From: Chryseobacterium phocaeense | GTDB taxonomy: Bacteria > Bacteroidota > Bacteroidia > Flavobacteriales > Weeksellaceae | Direction: 5' to 3' | Length of the DNA stretch: 64,000 nt | Assembly (NCBI RefSeq): GCF_900169075.1 | Contig: NZ_LT827015.1 | Location: 806,001 to 870,000, forward strand | In this document: positions 7,533-17,235 of the stretch, piece by piece | How positions within the stretch are numbered: position 1 is the first letter of the stretch | Layout: each line of letters begins with the position of its first letter | Program-made: the position numbers and the translations under genes | The notes under the pieces: generated by a model | Seen by the model: only the letters and a program-made list of their open reading frames with translations | The model's database searches: none | What the model was told of the DNA's origin: nothing

Positions 7533-9896
7533 ATGTTAGGTTATAGATTGAACAAGTACTTTTTATTTCTGGTTTTACTGTTGACCTCTGCATCAGTATT
7601 TTCCCAGAACCTCAGGAAGAAATCACCTCCCAAAAAAGCGGGTCAGACGACCATGAAAGCAGGAGTGTTTATTGATGTGAACGTACCTACCTATCCTCAG
7701 TCTGCGTATACAATTGAACAGCTTGTAAAGAATGTTCTTATATCGGGAGGTTCAGTATGTGCTGCTCCCAATGTAAGCAACGTGACCGTATCTCCTAACC
7801 AGCTGTCAACAGATCCGGAGAGAGCATGGGGATATTTTCATAAGGGAACCACCAATTTTCCTTTCACCGATGGAATTGTATTGGTTGCGGGTAAAGCGAG
7901 AAGAGCCGGAAACGGGTTTGAAGGTCCGGGGGAGCTTTCGGATGTGGTACCGGGTTCGGGAATTGATGATCCGGATCTGATTGCTGCAGTTAATCCTCCC
8001 GTTGTTATGAAGGATGTGGTAGCAGTAGAATTTGACTTTGTCCCGAACAGCAATCAGGTGAAATTTAATTATTTGTTTGCATCGGAAGAGTATACCAGTG
8101 GATTTCCATGCGGAAATTTCGCCGACAGTTTTGCTCTTCTTTTAAAAAAAGTAGGTGATCCTGCGTACACCAATCTGGCCATTTTACCCAACGGGGACGG
8201 ACCTGTAAGTGTTACCAATATTGTTCCCTCCGGAGTGGGGTGTGATGGGGACGAAATTAATGAGCAGTATTTCGCAGGGCTGAACACCACAAATATTGAA
8301 ACTAATTTCATCGGAAGAACCATTCCTCTTACTGCGGTTGCTACCGTTATTCCGGGACAGACCTATCACTTCAAGCTTGTTCTTGCAGATGCTTCGGATC
8401 AGCGTTATGACTCCGCCGTATTTTTACAGGGAGGGTCTTTTGATATCGGGATGACCATCGTGGATAACAACGGAAATCCTCTTGGGGAAAGCATCAATAT
8501 GTGTGATAATACCCCACAGGTACTGAAAGCACAGGTAACTGCCGTTCCGGGAATGACCTACAAATGGTACAAAAACGGAGTAGTAATTCCTAATGCAACA
8601 AGTGCGGTATACGTTGCTACTTCACCGGGTGTATATGAAGTGAAAACTTTTGTAGGTGGAACAGAATGCCAGAAGGCAAGTATTACCATCGTAGGCGGAA
8701 CCTCACCCACAGCGCAAAATGCAACCTTAAAGTTGTGTGCAACACCTGCCAACAGTACATTTAATCTTGATGATGCAAAACCACTCATAAGCACAACGGC
8801 TGGAGCAGTATTCCGTTTTTATGCCAACCTGACCGATGCGCAAGCTCAGAATAATAACTTTATTACCAACCCAACTACTTATAACGGGACCGATGGGCAG
8901 GTTATTTATGTTGTAGTTTCAAATGGTGCATTCTGTAGCAGGATGGTGACACTAACCCTCAGAAGGGAAGAAACACCTGTTGCACAGGTAAGCGCTCCGA
9001 GACAGAGAATATGTGCAGGAGAATCTATCATATTAACAGCAATCAACGGAGTCACTTATGAATGGGGAGATACTTCCTCAAACCTGGGAGTAAGAACCGT
9101 GAGCCCTACTCAGACCACCACCTATACTGTATATGCTATAGGTGCGCAGGGATGTAAATCTCTTCAGCCCGCCACTATTACCATTGATGTAGTTCCGGCT
9201 ATCGTATCTTCCCTGAAAGGAGGACAGATCTGCGTAGGCGATAACATTCTTTTAGATGCCGGTTCAGGCCCTGGCTATACCTATGAATGGAATACGGGAG
9301 AAACCACCCAGGCTATTACAGTAGATACGCCGGGAGAATATACAGTGACCATATCCAATGGAGTATGTTCCAAAGATTTCAAAACACAGGTGATCCGAGC
9401 AGTAGTTCCTGAAATCATAAAAGTGGAATACAACGTTAACGGAACTATGGTTCTTACAGCGAGCAATCCAAGTAACGGGCAGTTGGAATATTCAGTGGAC
9501 AACGGCTACACCTGGCAGGCATCCAATGTATTTTCCAATGTTCCTAAAAATACTGTGATATCCATCCGTGTAAAAGTGAAAAATACGAGTTGTGAAGGAT
9601 TCCTGGAATACTTTACATTCGTCATGAAAAATGTAATTACACCAAACGGAGACAAGGTTAATGATATCATTGATTTCAGTGGGGTAAGCGGCTATAAAGA
9701 CTTTAAAGGCTTTGTTTTTGACCGCTACGGAAGAGAAGTGTTTAAAGCAGGAAAAACAAGACCGTACTGGGATGGCTATTTCCAGGGGAAACGTCTGCCT
9801 ACCGCTTCTTACTGGTATCAGGTAACTTATCAGGATCCGGCCAGTAAACAGACTGCTGTAAAAACAGGATGGATCCTCCTTAAAAATCTGGAATAA
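7533..9896 (+). CDS. Choice-of-anchor L protein with T9SS type B sorting domain (1 of 3)
   Basis: A 787-residue secreted or surface adhesin-like protein. A signal peptide ends near ASVFSQ. Residues about 40-310 form a choice-of-anchor L domain (markers include DGIVLVAGKARRAG, VEFDFVPNS and FNYLFASEEY). Ig/PKD-like modules with paired cysteines follow, of the type ICAGESIILTA...TTTYTVYAIG. The last 90 or so residues are the gliding-motility-type CTD (VITPNGDKVNDIIDFSG, FDRYGREVF, then the tryptophan and lysine block WILLKNLE), which directs T9SS type B export. It heads a set of three paralogues in the same direction, each with its own terminator. Function is not known; adhesion or matrix binding is a guess. 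Confidence 0.9.
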   Translation: MLGYRLNKYFLFLVLLLTSASVFSQNLRKKSPPKKAGQTTMKAGVFIDVNVPTYPQSAYTIEQLVKNVLISGGSVCAAPNVSNVTVSPNQLSTDPERAWGYFHKGTTNFPFTDGIVLVAGKARRAGNGFEGPGELSDVVPGSGIDDPDLIAAVNPPVVMKDVVAVEFDFVPNSNQVKFNYLFASEEYTSGFPCGNFADSFALLLKKVGDPAYTNLAILPNGDGPVSVTNIVPSGVGCDGDEINEQYFAGLNTTNIETNFIGRTIPLTAVATVIPGQTYHFKLVLADASDQRYDSAVFLQGGSFDIGMTIVDNNGNPLGESINMCDNTPQVLKAQVTAVPGMTYKWYKNGVVIPNATSAVYVATSPGVYEVKTFVGGTECQKASITIVGGTSPTAQNATLKLCATPANSTFNLDDAKPLISTTAGAVFRFYANLTDAQAQNNNFITNPTTYNGTDGQVIYVVVSNGAFCSRMVTLTLRREETPVAQVSAPRQRICAGESIILTAINGVTYEWGDTSSNLGVRTVSPTQTTTYTVYAIGAQGCKSLQPATITIDVVPAIVSSLKGGQICVGDNILLDAGSGPGYTYEWNTGETTQAITVDTPGEYTVTISNGVCSKDFKTQVIRAVVPEIIKVEYNVNGTMVLTASNPSNGQLEYSVDNGYTWQASNVFSNVPKNTVISIRVKVKNTSCEGFLEYFTFVMKNVITPNGDKVNDIIDFSGVSGYKDFKGFVFDRYGREVFKAGKTRPYWDGYFQGKRLPTASYWYQVTYQDPASKQTAVKTGWILLKNLE

Positions 9897-9918
9897 ATTT
9901 TTATATAATTTATATGAT

Positions 9919-9944
9919 GGCTGGCATTTTTGTCAGCCTTTTTT
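9919..9944 (+). terminator. Terminator after choice-of-anchor L gene 1
   Basis: GGCTGGCA (9919-9926) pairs with TGTCAGCC (9931-9938, one G-T pair), followed by six T. Confidence 0.85.
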
Positions 9945-10019
9945 ATTGTTTTCAATTAAAGTGAATGTATATGTTAAAATAAATAAACTTGTATTAGTGA
10001 TAATGTAAATTGTTCTAAA

Positions 10020-10051
10020 TTGAATTTCAATCAAAAAAAATAGTATTTTTG
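10020..10051 (+). promoter_or_regulatory. Promoter of choice-of-anchor L gene 2
   Basis: TTG (10020-10022), 21 nt, TATTTTTG (10044-10051), 16 nt before the ATG. It is a full match to the Bacteroidota consensus. Confidence 0.8.
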
Positions 10052-10067
10052 TTTCAAATACTATAAA

Positions 10068-13000
10068 ATGTTAAATAGGAGGATTGGAAGTTTATTTTTG
10101 GTGTTATTTTTTGCATTGGTGGGAAGTTTTGTTTTTGCTCAGAAGATAGACAGATCTAAAATTCCTGCAAAAAAAGGCAGCCCCGCATCTATGAAGGCAG
10201 GTGCCTTTATTGATGTGAATACGCCCGGATACCCTGAATCCAATTACAGTATTACACAGCTTGTAAAAGAAGTATTGATATCCGGAGGAACCTGTTCCAC
10301 TGCCAATGTAAGCAACGTCAATGTTTCTCCTAATTTAGCTGTAACCGATGCCAACAGAAGCTGGGGGTTTTTCAATAAAGGAACCACAGCTTTTCCTTTT
10401 GCAAAGGGTATTGTTCTTACGACAGGGCATGCCAGAAAAGCAGGAAACAGTCTCGAGGCCTCATTGAGTGACGCTCTTCCTACCATGGGGGATATGGACC
10501 TCGCGACTGCTTTAGGGGTTCCTTTTGCTTCGCTGAGAGACGCAACCTATATAGAGTTCGATTTTGTTCCCAGTTCTACAGAAATTTCATTCAGATATTT
10601 GTTCGCATCTAAAGAATATGATACAGACCATCAGTTTGCATGTACCATATCTGACGGATTTGCTTTGCTTTTAAAGAAAGTAGGAGACCCTACCTATACC
10701 AATCTTGCCGTACTTCCCGGAACTTCAACTCCGGTAAGTGTAACCAATATCCACCCGTTAGTTCCCGGAGGTTCCGGATGTGCTGCTGCCAATGAAGCAT
10801 ATTTTGCAGGAATCAATAATCCAATGATACAGACTAATTTTGACGGCCGCACAGTTCCACTCACTGCAAAAGCAACGGTAATCCCGGGTCAGACCTATCA
10901 TTTTAAAATGGTTCTGGCAGATTACACAGACCCGAATTTTGATTCCGGTGTTTTCCTTGAAGCAGGTTCTTTTGATATTGGGGTAAAAATCCTTGACCCT
11001 GCCGGAGTGCAGCTCCCACCTTCCGTCAATATGTGTGATAATACACCACAGACATTTACGGCTTCGGTACAGGCTCCAAATGTTACGTACCAGTGGTTTT
11101 TAAATAACAATCCTATTGCGGGACAGACCGGAGCTACCTATACGGCTACCCAGCCGGGTGTGTACAGTGTTCAGGTATTTATCCCGGGAAACAGCTGTCC
11201 GGGAACGGCCAGTATCACAGTGGTAGGAGGAACTTCTCCCGTGGTACAGAATGCCACCCTCACAGCCTGCTATGCAGCCGGGAATACCACCTTTAACTTA
11301 CCCTCGGCACAGACTTCCATAAGCACCACTCCAGGTGCAACATTTGCATATTACGTCAATCAGGCCGATGCCATTGCCGGAAATGGAAATACAATTCCCA
11401 CTCCCGCTACTTACTCCAGTCCGGGTGCTCAAACCGTATATGTTCTGGTTAAGACAGGATTCTGCTCTAAAATAGCAGAACTGCAGCTGGTAAAAGCACC
11501 TCAGATTACACCATCTGTTGCCACTCCACCAATATTGACCTGTACAAGTTCGCAGGCAACGTTAGATGCTTCAGCGTCTGTTTATCCGGCGGGATCTGTT
11601 TTTAACTGGACCACCACAGGAGGAAACATTGTATCAGGAGGAACTACATTAAATCCCGTAATTAATGCTCCCGGAACCTATACTTTAACCATCTCCAATA
11701 CTTTCCAGCCGGGGAATGTACTCTGTACCGGCGTTACCAACGTAACAGTAACAGGAGATAGTGCTCCACCTGTTACAGGGCTGACAGCGAGTAAAATACA
11801 GATATGTAATGGCGAATCTGTTACCTTAACGGCTTCAGGAGGGACCACTTACAACTGGGGTGCACCACTTACCGGAACGGGAAATACACAGACTGTATCG
11901 CCTGCTACAACCACTACTTATACCGTGACGGCTGTAGGAGCCAACGGATGTATATCCCAAAACCCGGCAACCATTACGATTGAAGTTTCACAACCTATCA
12001 CGGTACAGGATGCAGTATTGCATAAATGCTATGCTCCGGGACTTACCTATGATCTTACAACGGCTCAGAGCCAGATCACTACAGCAGGAGCAGGAGTAAC
12101 CTTTACTTATTACGTTAATCTCGCTGACGCTCAGGCAGGAAATGCTAATTTTATTGTAACTCCTACTGCTTATGCGCCACCGGGAAATCAGACCATCTAT
12201 GTTCTGGTGAAAAACGGAGGATGCCATTATGTGGTTTCCCTTCAGTTGCTGAGAACAGCTGAAACAACGCTTACCATAGCTGCACCGCAGGAAATTACCT
12301 GTACCAATCCTCAGACCACATTAAATGCTTCGGCGTCTGTAGTTCCTGCAGGATCTACCATTGTATGGACAGCAGCAGGAGGCGGAAATATTGTATCAGG
12401 GGCTAATACCCTTACTCCTGTTGTGAATGCGGGCGGAACATATACTCTTACTGTTACCAACGTATCCCAGCCGGGTAATTTGAGCTGTACATATACAGCT
12501 ACTGTAACGGTAACTCAAAATACAACACTGCCGGTAGCGGCGGTGGTTTCCTCGCAGCCTAGGATCTGTGTGGGAGAATCAGTAACGCTTACCGCATCGG
12601 GAGGAGCTACTTATAACTGGACAGGGCTTCCAGGAAACGGAAATACCCAGGTAGTTTCCCCGACAGTTACTACCGTATATGAAGTGTTTGCTGTAGGAGC
12701 GAACGGATGTATTTCTGCAACTCCTGCCACGGTTACTGTTGTGGTAGGGCCGCCAATTGCAGGAGTCGCTGCATCAAGATCAAAAATCTGTGTGGGAGAA
12801 TCCGTAACCCTTACCGCTACCGGAGGAATTACCTATAACTGGGTGGGGCTTCCAGGGAATGGAAATACACAAGTGGTTACGCCGACAGCTACTACCATAT
12901 ACGAAGTTTTTGCGCTTGGAGGTAACGGTTGTAGCTCACTGGTTTCTGCGAAAGTGACGATAGAGGTGGTTCCTGCTATTGTTTCTACATTACAGGATGT

Positions 13001-13670
13001 AAATGTCTGTGCCGGAGATACCGGAATTTTAGATGCCGGTGCGGGAACGGACTACACTTATCTGTGGAGCACGGGAGCGACTACTCAAACTATATCGACC
13101 AATGTTCCCGGAACTTATACGGTGACCATCAGTAACGGAGTGTGTTCCAAAACTTTTTCTGCCAAACTGATCAATCCGGAACTGCCGCAGTTTACGAATA
13201 TAGTGTACGAAAACCATGTACTCACCCTTACAGCAAGCAATCCTACATCCGGAATACTAGAGTTTTCAATAGACGGAGGATTAACCTGGCAGACATCAAA
13301 TATATTTACCAATATTCTTGATAATGCCAATTATCACATTATGGTAAGGGTAAAAGATGCAAAATGCAGCACGTCATTGGATTTCTTCACATTTGTTGTC
13401 AGAAATGCCATCACCCCTAATATGGATGGTGTAAATGATACCATAGACTTCTCCGGAATCAGAGGATACAATCAATTTGCAGCATCAATCTTTGACCGCT
13501 ATGGAGCAGAGGTTTTCAGGGCCAGCAAAACAGATGCCGTCTGGAAAGGCTCAATAAAAGGAATGAATGTACCTACAGGGACTTACTGGTACAAGGTACA
13601 GTGGGAAAACCCGGCCAGCAAAAAGCTGGAGCAGCGTTCAGGCTGGATATTGTTAAAAAATAGAAACTAG
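10068..13670 (+). CDS. Choice-of-anchor L protein with T9SS type B sorting domain (2 of 3), expanded
   Basis: The largest of the three paralogues, 1200 residues. It has a signal peptide ending near FVFAQ, a choice-of-anchor L domain (about 40-310), a long array of Ig/PKD-like modules, and a type B gliding-motility CTD at the end (AITPNMDGVNDTIDFSG, WILLKNRN). Compared with its neighbours it has about 400 extra residues of repeats. Two alternating module types appear: a cysteine-containing IC(N/V)GESVTLTASGG type, present at least three times, and a TC-TLDASASV..AGS type, present twice. The second and third ICVGESVTLTA modules are so alike in DNA that they look recently duplicated. It has its own promoter and terminator. 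Surface exposure is inferred from the domains; the ligand is unknown. Confidence 0.9.
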   Translation: MLNRRIGSLFLVLFFALVGSFVFAQKIDRSKIPAKKGSPASMKAGAFIDVNTPGYPESNYSITQLVKEVLISGGTCSTANVSNVNVSPNLAVTDANRSWGFFNKGTTAFPFAKGIVLTTGHARKAGNSLEASLSDALPTMGDMDLATALGVPFASLRDATYIEFDFVPSSTEISFRYLFASKEYDTDHQFACTISDGFALLLKKVGDPTYTNLAVLPGTSTPVSVTNIHPLVPGGSGCAAANEAYFAGINNPMIQTNFDGRTVPLTAKATVIPGQTYHFKMVLADYTDPNFDSGVFLEAGSFDIGVKILDPAGVQLPPSVNMCDNTPQTFTASVQAPNVTYQWFLNNNPIAGQTGATYTATQPGVYSVQVFIPGNSCPGTASITVVGGTSPVVQNATLTACYAAGNTTFNLPSAQTSISTTPGATFAYYVNQADAIAGNGNTIPTPATYSSPGAQTVYVLVKTGFCSKIAELQLVKAPQITPSVATPPILTCTSSQATLDASASVYPAGSVFNWTTTGGNIVSGGTTLNPVINAPGTYTLTISNTFQPGNVLCTGVTNVTVTGDSAPPVTGLTASKIQICNGESVTLTASGGTTYNWGAPLTGTGNTQTVSPATTTTYTVTAVGANGCISQNPATITIEVSQPITVQDAVLHKCYAPGLTYDLTTAQSQITTAGAGVTFTYYVNLADAQAGNANFIVTPTAYAPPGNQTIYVLVKNGGCHYVVSLQLLRTAETTLTIAAPQEITCTNPQTTLNASASVVPAGSTIVWTAAGGGNIVSGANTLTPVVNAGGTYTLTVTNVSQPGNLSCTYTATVTVTQNTTLPVAAVVSSQPRICVGESVTLTASGGATYNWTGLPGNGNTQVVSPTVTTVYEVFAVGANGCISATPATVTVVVGPPIAGVAASRSKICVGESVTLTATGGITYNWVGLPGNGNTQVVTPTATTIYEVFALGGNGCSSLVSAKVTIEVVPAIVSTLQDVNVCAGDTGILDAGAGTDYTYLWSTGATTQTISTNVPGTYTVTISNGVCSKTFSAKLINPELPQFTNIVYENHVLTLTASNPTSGILEFSIDGGLTWQTSNIFTNILDNANYHIMVRVKDAKCSTSLDFFTFVVRNAITPNMDGVNDTIDFSGIRGYNQFAASIFDRYGAEVFRASKTDAVWKGSIKGMNVPTGTYWYKVQWENPASKKLEQRSGWILLKNRN

Positions 13671-13673
13671 CGT

Positions 13674-13709
13674 GTAAACCTTCCATATTTGGAGGGTTTA
13701 CTTTTTTTC
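13674..13709 (+). terminator. Terminator after choice-of-anchor L gene 2
   Basis: An 11-bp stem (13674-13684 with 13691-13701, one mismatch) with a 6-nt loop is followed by seven T. Confidence 0.88.
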
Positions 13710-13754
13710 TATTAAAAAAAATATAAAAAATATAGGATATGTTTGGAAATAAAT

Positions 13755-13762
13755 TAAATTTG
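13755..13762 (+). promoter_or_regulatory. -7 box of choice-of-anchor L gene 3
   Basis: TAAATTTG lies 16 nt before the ATG at 13779, the same distance as in the two upstream paralogues. No TTG is at the expected -33 position. Confidence 0.5.
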
Positions 13763-13778
13763 TTGAAACAAAAGTATT

Positions 13779-16157
13779 ATGCGAAAAAATCTCCTCTTTT
13801 TTTTATTTTTCGTGGTCACTTCGACCTTTTTACATTCTCAAGTAACCGGTCCCCGGAAACCGCCTAAGGATAAGCCTTCCGGAACTGCTGCTCAAAAGGC
13901 AGGCAGTTTTATTGATGTCAATACCCCGGCGTATCCGGCATCTTCTTATTCAATTACGCAGCTGGTGAAAGATGTTCTGATCTCTTCAGGAACCAATACG
14001 TGTGTAACACCCACCGTAACAAACGTGAAGATAACGCCTAACCACGCGGTTACCGATGCCGAAAGATCCTGGGGATATTTTAACAAAGCAACGACCAATT
14101 TCCCTTTCAAAGATGGGATTGTACTTTCTACCGGAAAGGCAAGAAGAGCCGGAAACGGTCCTGAAGGAAACCTGAGTGATAACAACGGAGGTGGAACAGA
14201 TTCCGACCTTGCACAAGCCATCGGGTCTACCGGAACACTGACGGACGGTGTTCTGCTGGAATTTGATTTCGTTCCGACAACATCGCAGATTAAATTTAAT
14301 TATATCCTGGCATCTGAAGAATATTCAGGGTCATTTCCATGTCAGTATGCGGATGCATTTGCCATCTTGCTTAGACCGACATCAGGAGGGCCTTACCAGA
14401 ATATGGCCGTTCTTCCGGCGGGTGCAGGCCCTGTAAGTATTACCAATATCCATCCCGTGATTTCCGGATTCGGAGGTTGTGCTGCGGTGAATGAACAGTA
14501 TTTTGGAGGCTATAATACCACCAATATAGAAACAAACTTTGAAGGAAGAACAGTTCCTCTTACCGCAACCGCTACTGTAACGGCGGGACAGGAGTATCAC
14601 TTTAAAATGGTGGTTGCCGATTTTGCGCCGGGAAGTTTTGAAGACCACGGCTGGGATTCTGCAGTATTCCTGGAAGGAGGATCATTTAATATCGGGGTAG
14701 AGCTTCTGGACCCAACCGGGGCAACTTTGCCATCAGAAATTAATGTGTGCGACAATGTGCCTCAGGTGATTACTGCTTCAGTGAGTGATCCTAACCTATT
14801 GTACCAGTGGTTTTTGAACGGAGCTCCGGTAGCCGGTGCTACTACCAATACCATTACAGCGGTAGAGCCCGGAACCTACACCATTGAAGTAAGCGTTCCG
14901 GGAAATCCATGTCCGGGCAAAGCAACCATCGAGATCCATGGAGGGACAACTCCACAGGCACAGGATGCCACTTTGCTGCTCTGTGCAACACCGGATATCA
15001 CGACTTTTGACCTGACGAATGCAATGCCTTCAATAAGCCCTACACCAGGTGCAGTGTTCAGGTTTTATGTGAACCAGGCTGATGCCATTGCTCAGAATGA
15101 TAACTATATCACCAATGTTTTAAATTATAACGGAACAGACGGCCAGATTCTTTATACGGTAGTTTCAAACGGAGGATTCTGCAGCAAGCTTATAGAACTG
15201 AAATTGCTTAAAGAAACCACTCCTACAGCAGGATTGAAATCTACCAGGATAAAAATATGTCCGGGAGAAAGCGTTACGCTGACGGCTGATGGAGGGGTTA
15301 CGTACCAATGGACCAATTTCCCTGGTACCGGCAATACGCAGACTGTAACCCTTTACCAGACTACTACATTTACTGTCTATGCGGTGGGAGCAAAAGGATG
15401 CCGTTCACTGAACCCGGCAACCATAAGGATAGAGGTGACGCCTGAAATTACTTCCCCATTAAAAGATGTGGAGATGTGTATCGGCGACCGTGTTGTTTTA
15501 GATGCTGGGGCCGGACTGAATTATAAATATCTATGGAGTACGGGAGCTACCACACAAACGATTATCGTAGACAGTTGGGGTGTGTACACTGTAGAAGTGG
15601 ACAACGGATTCTGTAAAAAAACCTTCACGGCAAAAGTTGGAGGAGCAGCAACGCCTTATGTAACGGCTGTCAATTACGAAAGTGCGAAAAAAACGGTGAC
15701 AATCATTGCGGAAAATCCAATGATGAACAATACACCAAGCACTTTAGAGTATTCTATAGACAACGGAATTACGTGGCAGCAATCCAATATCTTTACCAGT
15801 CTCTTAGACAATACCAATTATACAGTGTTGATCAGAAGAGTAGGAACGCATTGTGTGGGAACCTTTGATTTCTATACCTTACAGATCAATAATATCATTA
15901 CCCCTAATAATGACGGTGTCAATGATGTTCTGGATCTTAAAGCTCTCGGGGAGTTTAAAAACTTTACGGGATCTGTTTTTGACAGATATGGAGTGGAAAT
16001 GTTCAAATTCTCAAAAGAAAAACCGGTATGGGACGGAACAGTAGGAGGCAAGAAGCTTCCAACAGCTACGTACTGGTATAAATTCAATTTTGAATATCCT
16101 AAATCAAAAGCGATGATGAACTGGTCCGGATGGATCATGCTGAAAAACAGAGAATAA
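13779..16157 (+). CDS. Choice-of-anchor L protein with T9SS type B sorting domain (3 of 3)
   Basis: A 792-residue paralogue of the two genes before it. The signal peptide ends near FLHSQ. The choice-of-anchor L domain spans about residues 35-315 (DGIVLSTGKARRAGNG, LEFDFVP, FNYILASEEY). Single Ig-like modules follow (ICPGESVTLTADGG, then MCIGDRVVLDAGAG), and the type B CTD ends the protein (IITPNNDGVNDVLDL, FDRYGVEMF, WIMLKNRE). Its domain plan matches the 787-residue first copy, so the middle copy is the expanded one. It should be exported by Sec and T9SS and attached at the surface. Role unknown. Confidence 0.9.
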   Translation: MRKNLLFFLFFVVTSTFLHSQVTGPRKPPKDKPSGTAAQKAGSFIDVNTPAYPASSYSITQLVKDVLISSGTNTCVTPTVTNVKITPNHAVTDAERSWGYFNKATTNFPFKDGIVLSTGKARRAGNGPEGNLSDNNGGGTDSDLAQAIGSTGTLTDGVLLEFDFVPTTSQIKFNYILASEEYSGSFPCQYADAFAILLRPTSGGPYQNMAVLPAGAGPVSITNIHPVISGFGGCAAVNEQYFGGYNTTNIETNFEGRTVPLTATATVTAGQEYHFKMVVADFAPGSFEDHGWDSAVFLEGGSFNIGVELLDPTGATLPSEINVCDNVPQVITASVSDPNLLYQWFLNGAPVAGATTNTITAVEPGTYTIEVSVPGNPCPGKATIEIHGGTTPQAQDATLLLCATPDITTFDLTNAMPSISPTPGAVFRFYVNQADAIAQNDNYITNVLNYNGTDGQILYTVVSNGGFCSKLIELKLLKETTPTAGLKSTRIKICPGESVTLTADGGVTYQWTNFPGTGNTQTVTLYQTTTFTVYAVGAKGCRSLNPATIRIEVTPEITSPLKDVEMCIGDRVVLDAGAGLNYKYLWSTGATTQTIIVDSWGVYTVEVDNGFCKKTFTAKVGGAATPYVTAVNYESAKKTVTIIAENPMMNNTPSTLEYSIDNGITWQQSNIFTSLLDNTNYTVLIRRVGTHCVGTFDFYTLQINNIITPNNDGVNDVLDLKALGEFKNFTGSVFDRYGVEMFKFSKEKPVWDGTVGGKKLPTATYWYKFNFEYPKSKAMMNWSGWIMLKNRE

Positions 16158-16173
16158 AAGCATATAGCATACG

Positions 16174-16210
16174 AAAAAGCCTTTCAAGTAATATTGAAAG
16201 GCTTTTTTTT
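16174..16210 (+). terminator. Terminator after choice-of-anchor L gene 3
   Basis: AAAGCCTTTCAA pairs with TTGAAAGGCTTT over a short loop (16176-16187 with 16194-16205), followed by a run of T. Confidence 0.88.
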
Positions 16211-16373
16211 GACGTTTTGGAGAAAGAAGAAGGAAGCTGGAAGTGATTTCCATGACTGATTTTTTATACTCAATTTAATTAGGAGTTCTAAAAATGCATT
16301 AATTATGTTGAAGAGCTATATTTTTGAACTCAATATCTTCCATCTCCCTTCTTCCATCTTCAAGTCCTTGGAA

Positions 16374-17144
16374 TTACTGATTTTGTTTCCAGAGATTGGC
16401 GAAGCCGATGAAATCAAGAACGCTGAGTTCTTCTGCCCTTTTGTCCAAAAACTCATGGGTTTTTAAGGCTTCAGGAATATTCAGGATTTTCAGGGCATTG
16501 GAAAGCTTTTTTCTTCTCTGATTGAATCCCGCTTTTACAATCTGCTTGAAAAGAATTTCATTTCCAGCCAGACCTTCCTTGGGATTTCTTGTCAGCCTGA
16601 TAACCCCTGATTTTACTTTTGGCGGTGGATTGAAAACGTTTTCATGAACCGTAAACAGATAGGTCACATCATAATAAGCCTGGATCAGGACAGACAGGAT
16701 ACCGTAATCTTTAGTTCTTGGAACAGCTGCCGTTCTTTCTGCGACTTCTTTCTGGAACATTCCCACCATTTCAGGGATCTGCTGATAATAATCAACGATT
16801 TTAAAAAGGATCTGTGAAGAAATATTGTAAGGAAAATTACCAATAATGGCAATCTGCTCCCCATTGATGAACTGAAAGTCCTGTTTCAGGAAATCTCCTA
16901 CAAACGTGTTTTCTGTGATTTTCGGATAATTGTTTTTCAGATATTCAATGGATTCCGTATCTATCTCAGCCAGGTAAACGGTCTGATCTTTTTCAAGAAG
17001 ATATTTGGTAAGGACCCCCATTCCGGGACCTACTTCCATGACGTTTTTATAGTCTTCAAAATGAAGGCCTTCCACGATTTTTCTCGCGATATTTTCATCC
17101 GTCAGAAAGTGCTGCCCGAGATGTTTTTTTGCTTTTACACTCAA
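16374..17144 (-). CDS. rsmA: 16S rRNA (adenine1518/1519-N6)-dimethyltransferase
   Basis: RsmA (KsgA) dimethylates two adjacent adenines in helix 45 of 16S rRNA late in 30S assembly. At 256 residues it is of normal length. The start has KKHLGQHFLTDENIARKIV. The SAM-binding motif is VMEVGPGMGVLTKYLL near residue 37. The catalytic NFPYNISSQILFK (N-x-x-Y form) is near 103. VFNPPPKVKSGVIRL and FNQRRKKLSNALK complete the family pattern. The gene is divergent from ftsX, with 91 nt between them. Confidence 0.97.
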   Translation of the reverse strand: MSVKAKKHLGQHFLTDENIARKIVEGLHFEDYKNVMEVGPGMGVLTKYLLEKDQTVYLAEIDTESIEYLKNNYPKITENTFVGDFLKQDFQFINGEQIAIIGNFPYNISSQILFKIVDYYQQIPEMVGMFQKEVAERTAAVPRTKDYGILSVLIQAYYDVTYLFTVHENVFNPPPKVKSGVIRLTRNPKEGLAGNEILFKQIVKAGFNQRRKKLSNALKILNIPEALKTHEFLDKRAEELSVLDFIGFANLWKQNQ

Positions 17145-17235
17145 AGTTTTTTATGATTTTATTAACAATGATTTTCTTTATTTCGTCCCAAATTTCGGAA
17201 GTTTTTTTCTATTTTAGCCAAAAATTTTAATATTA

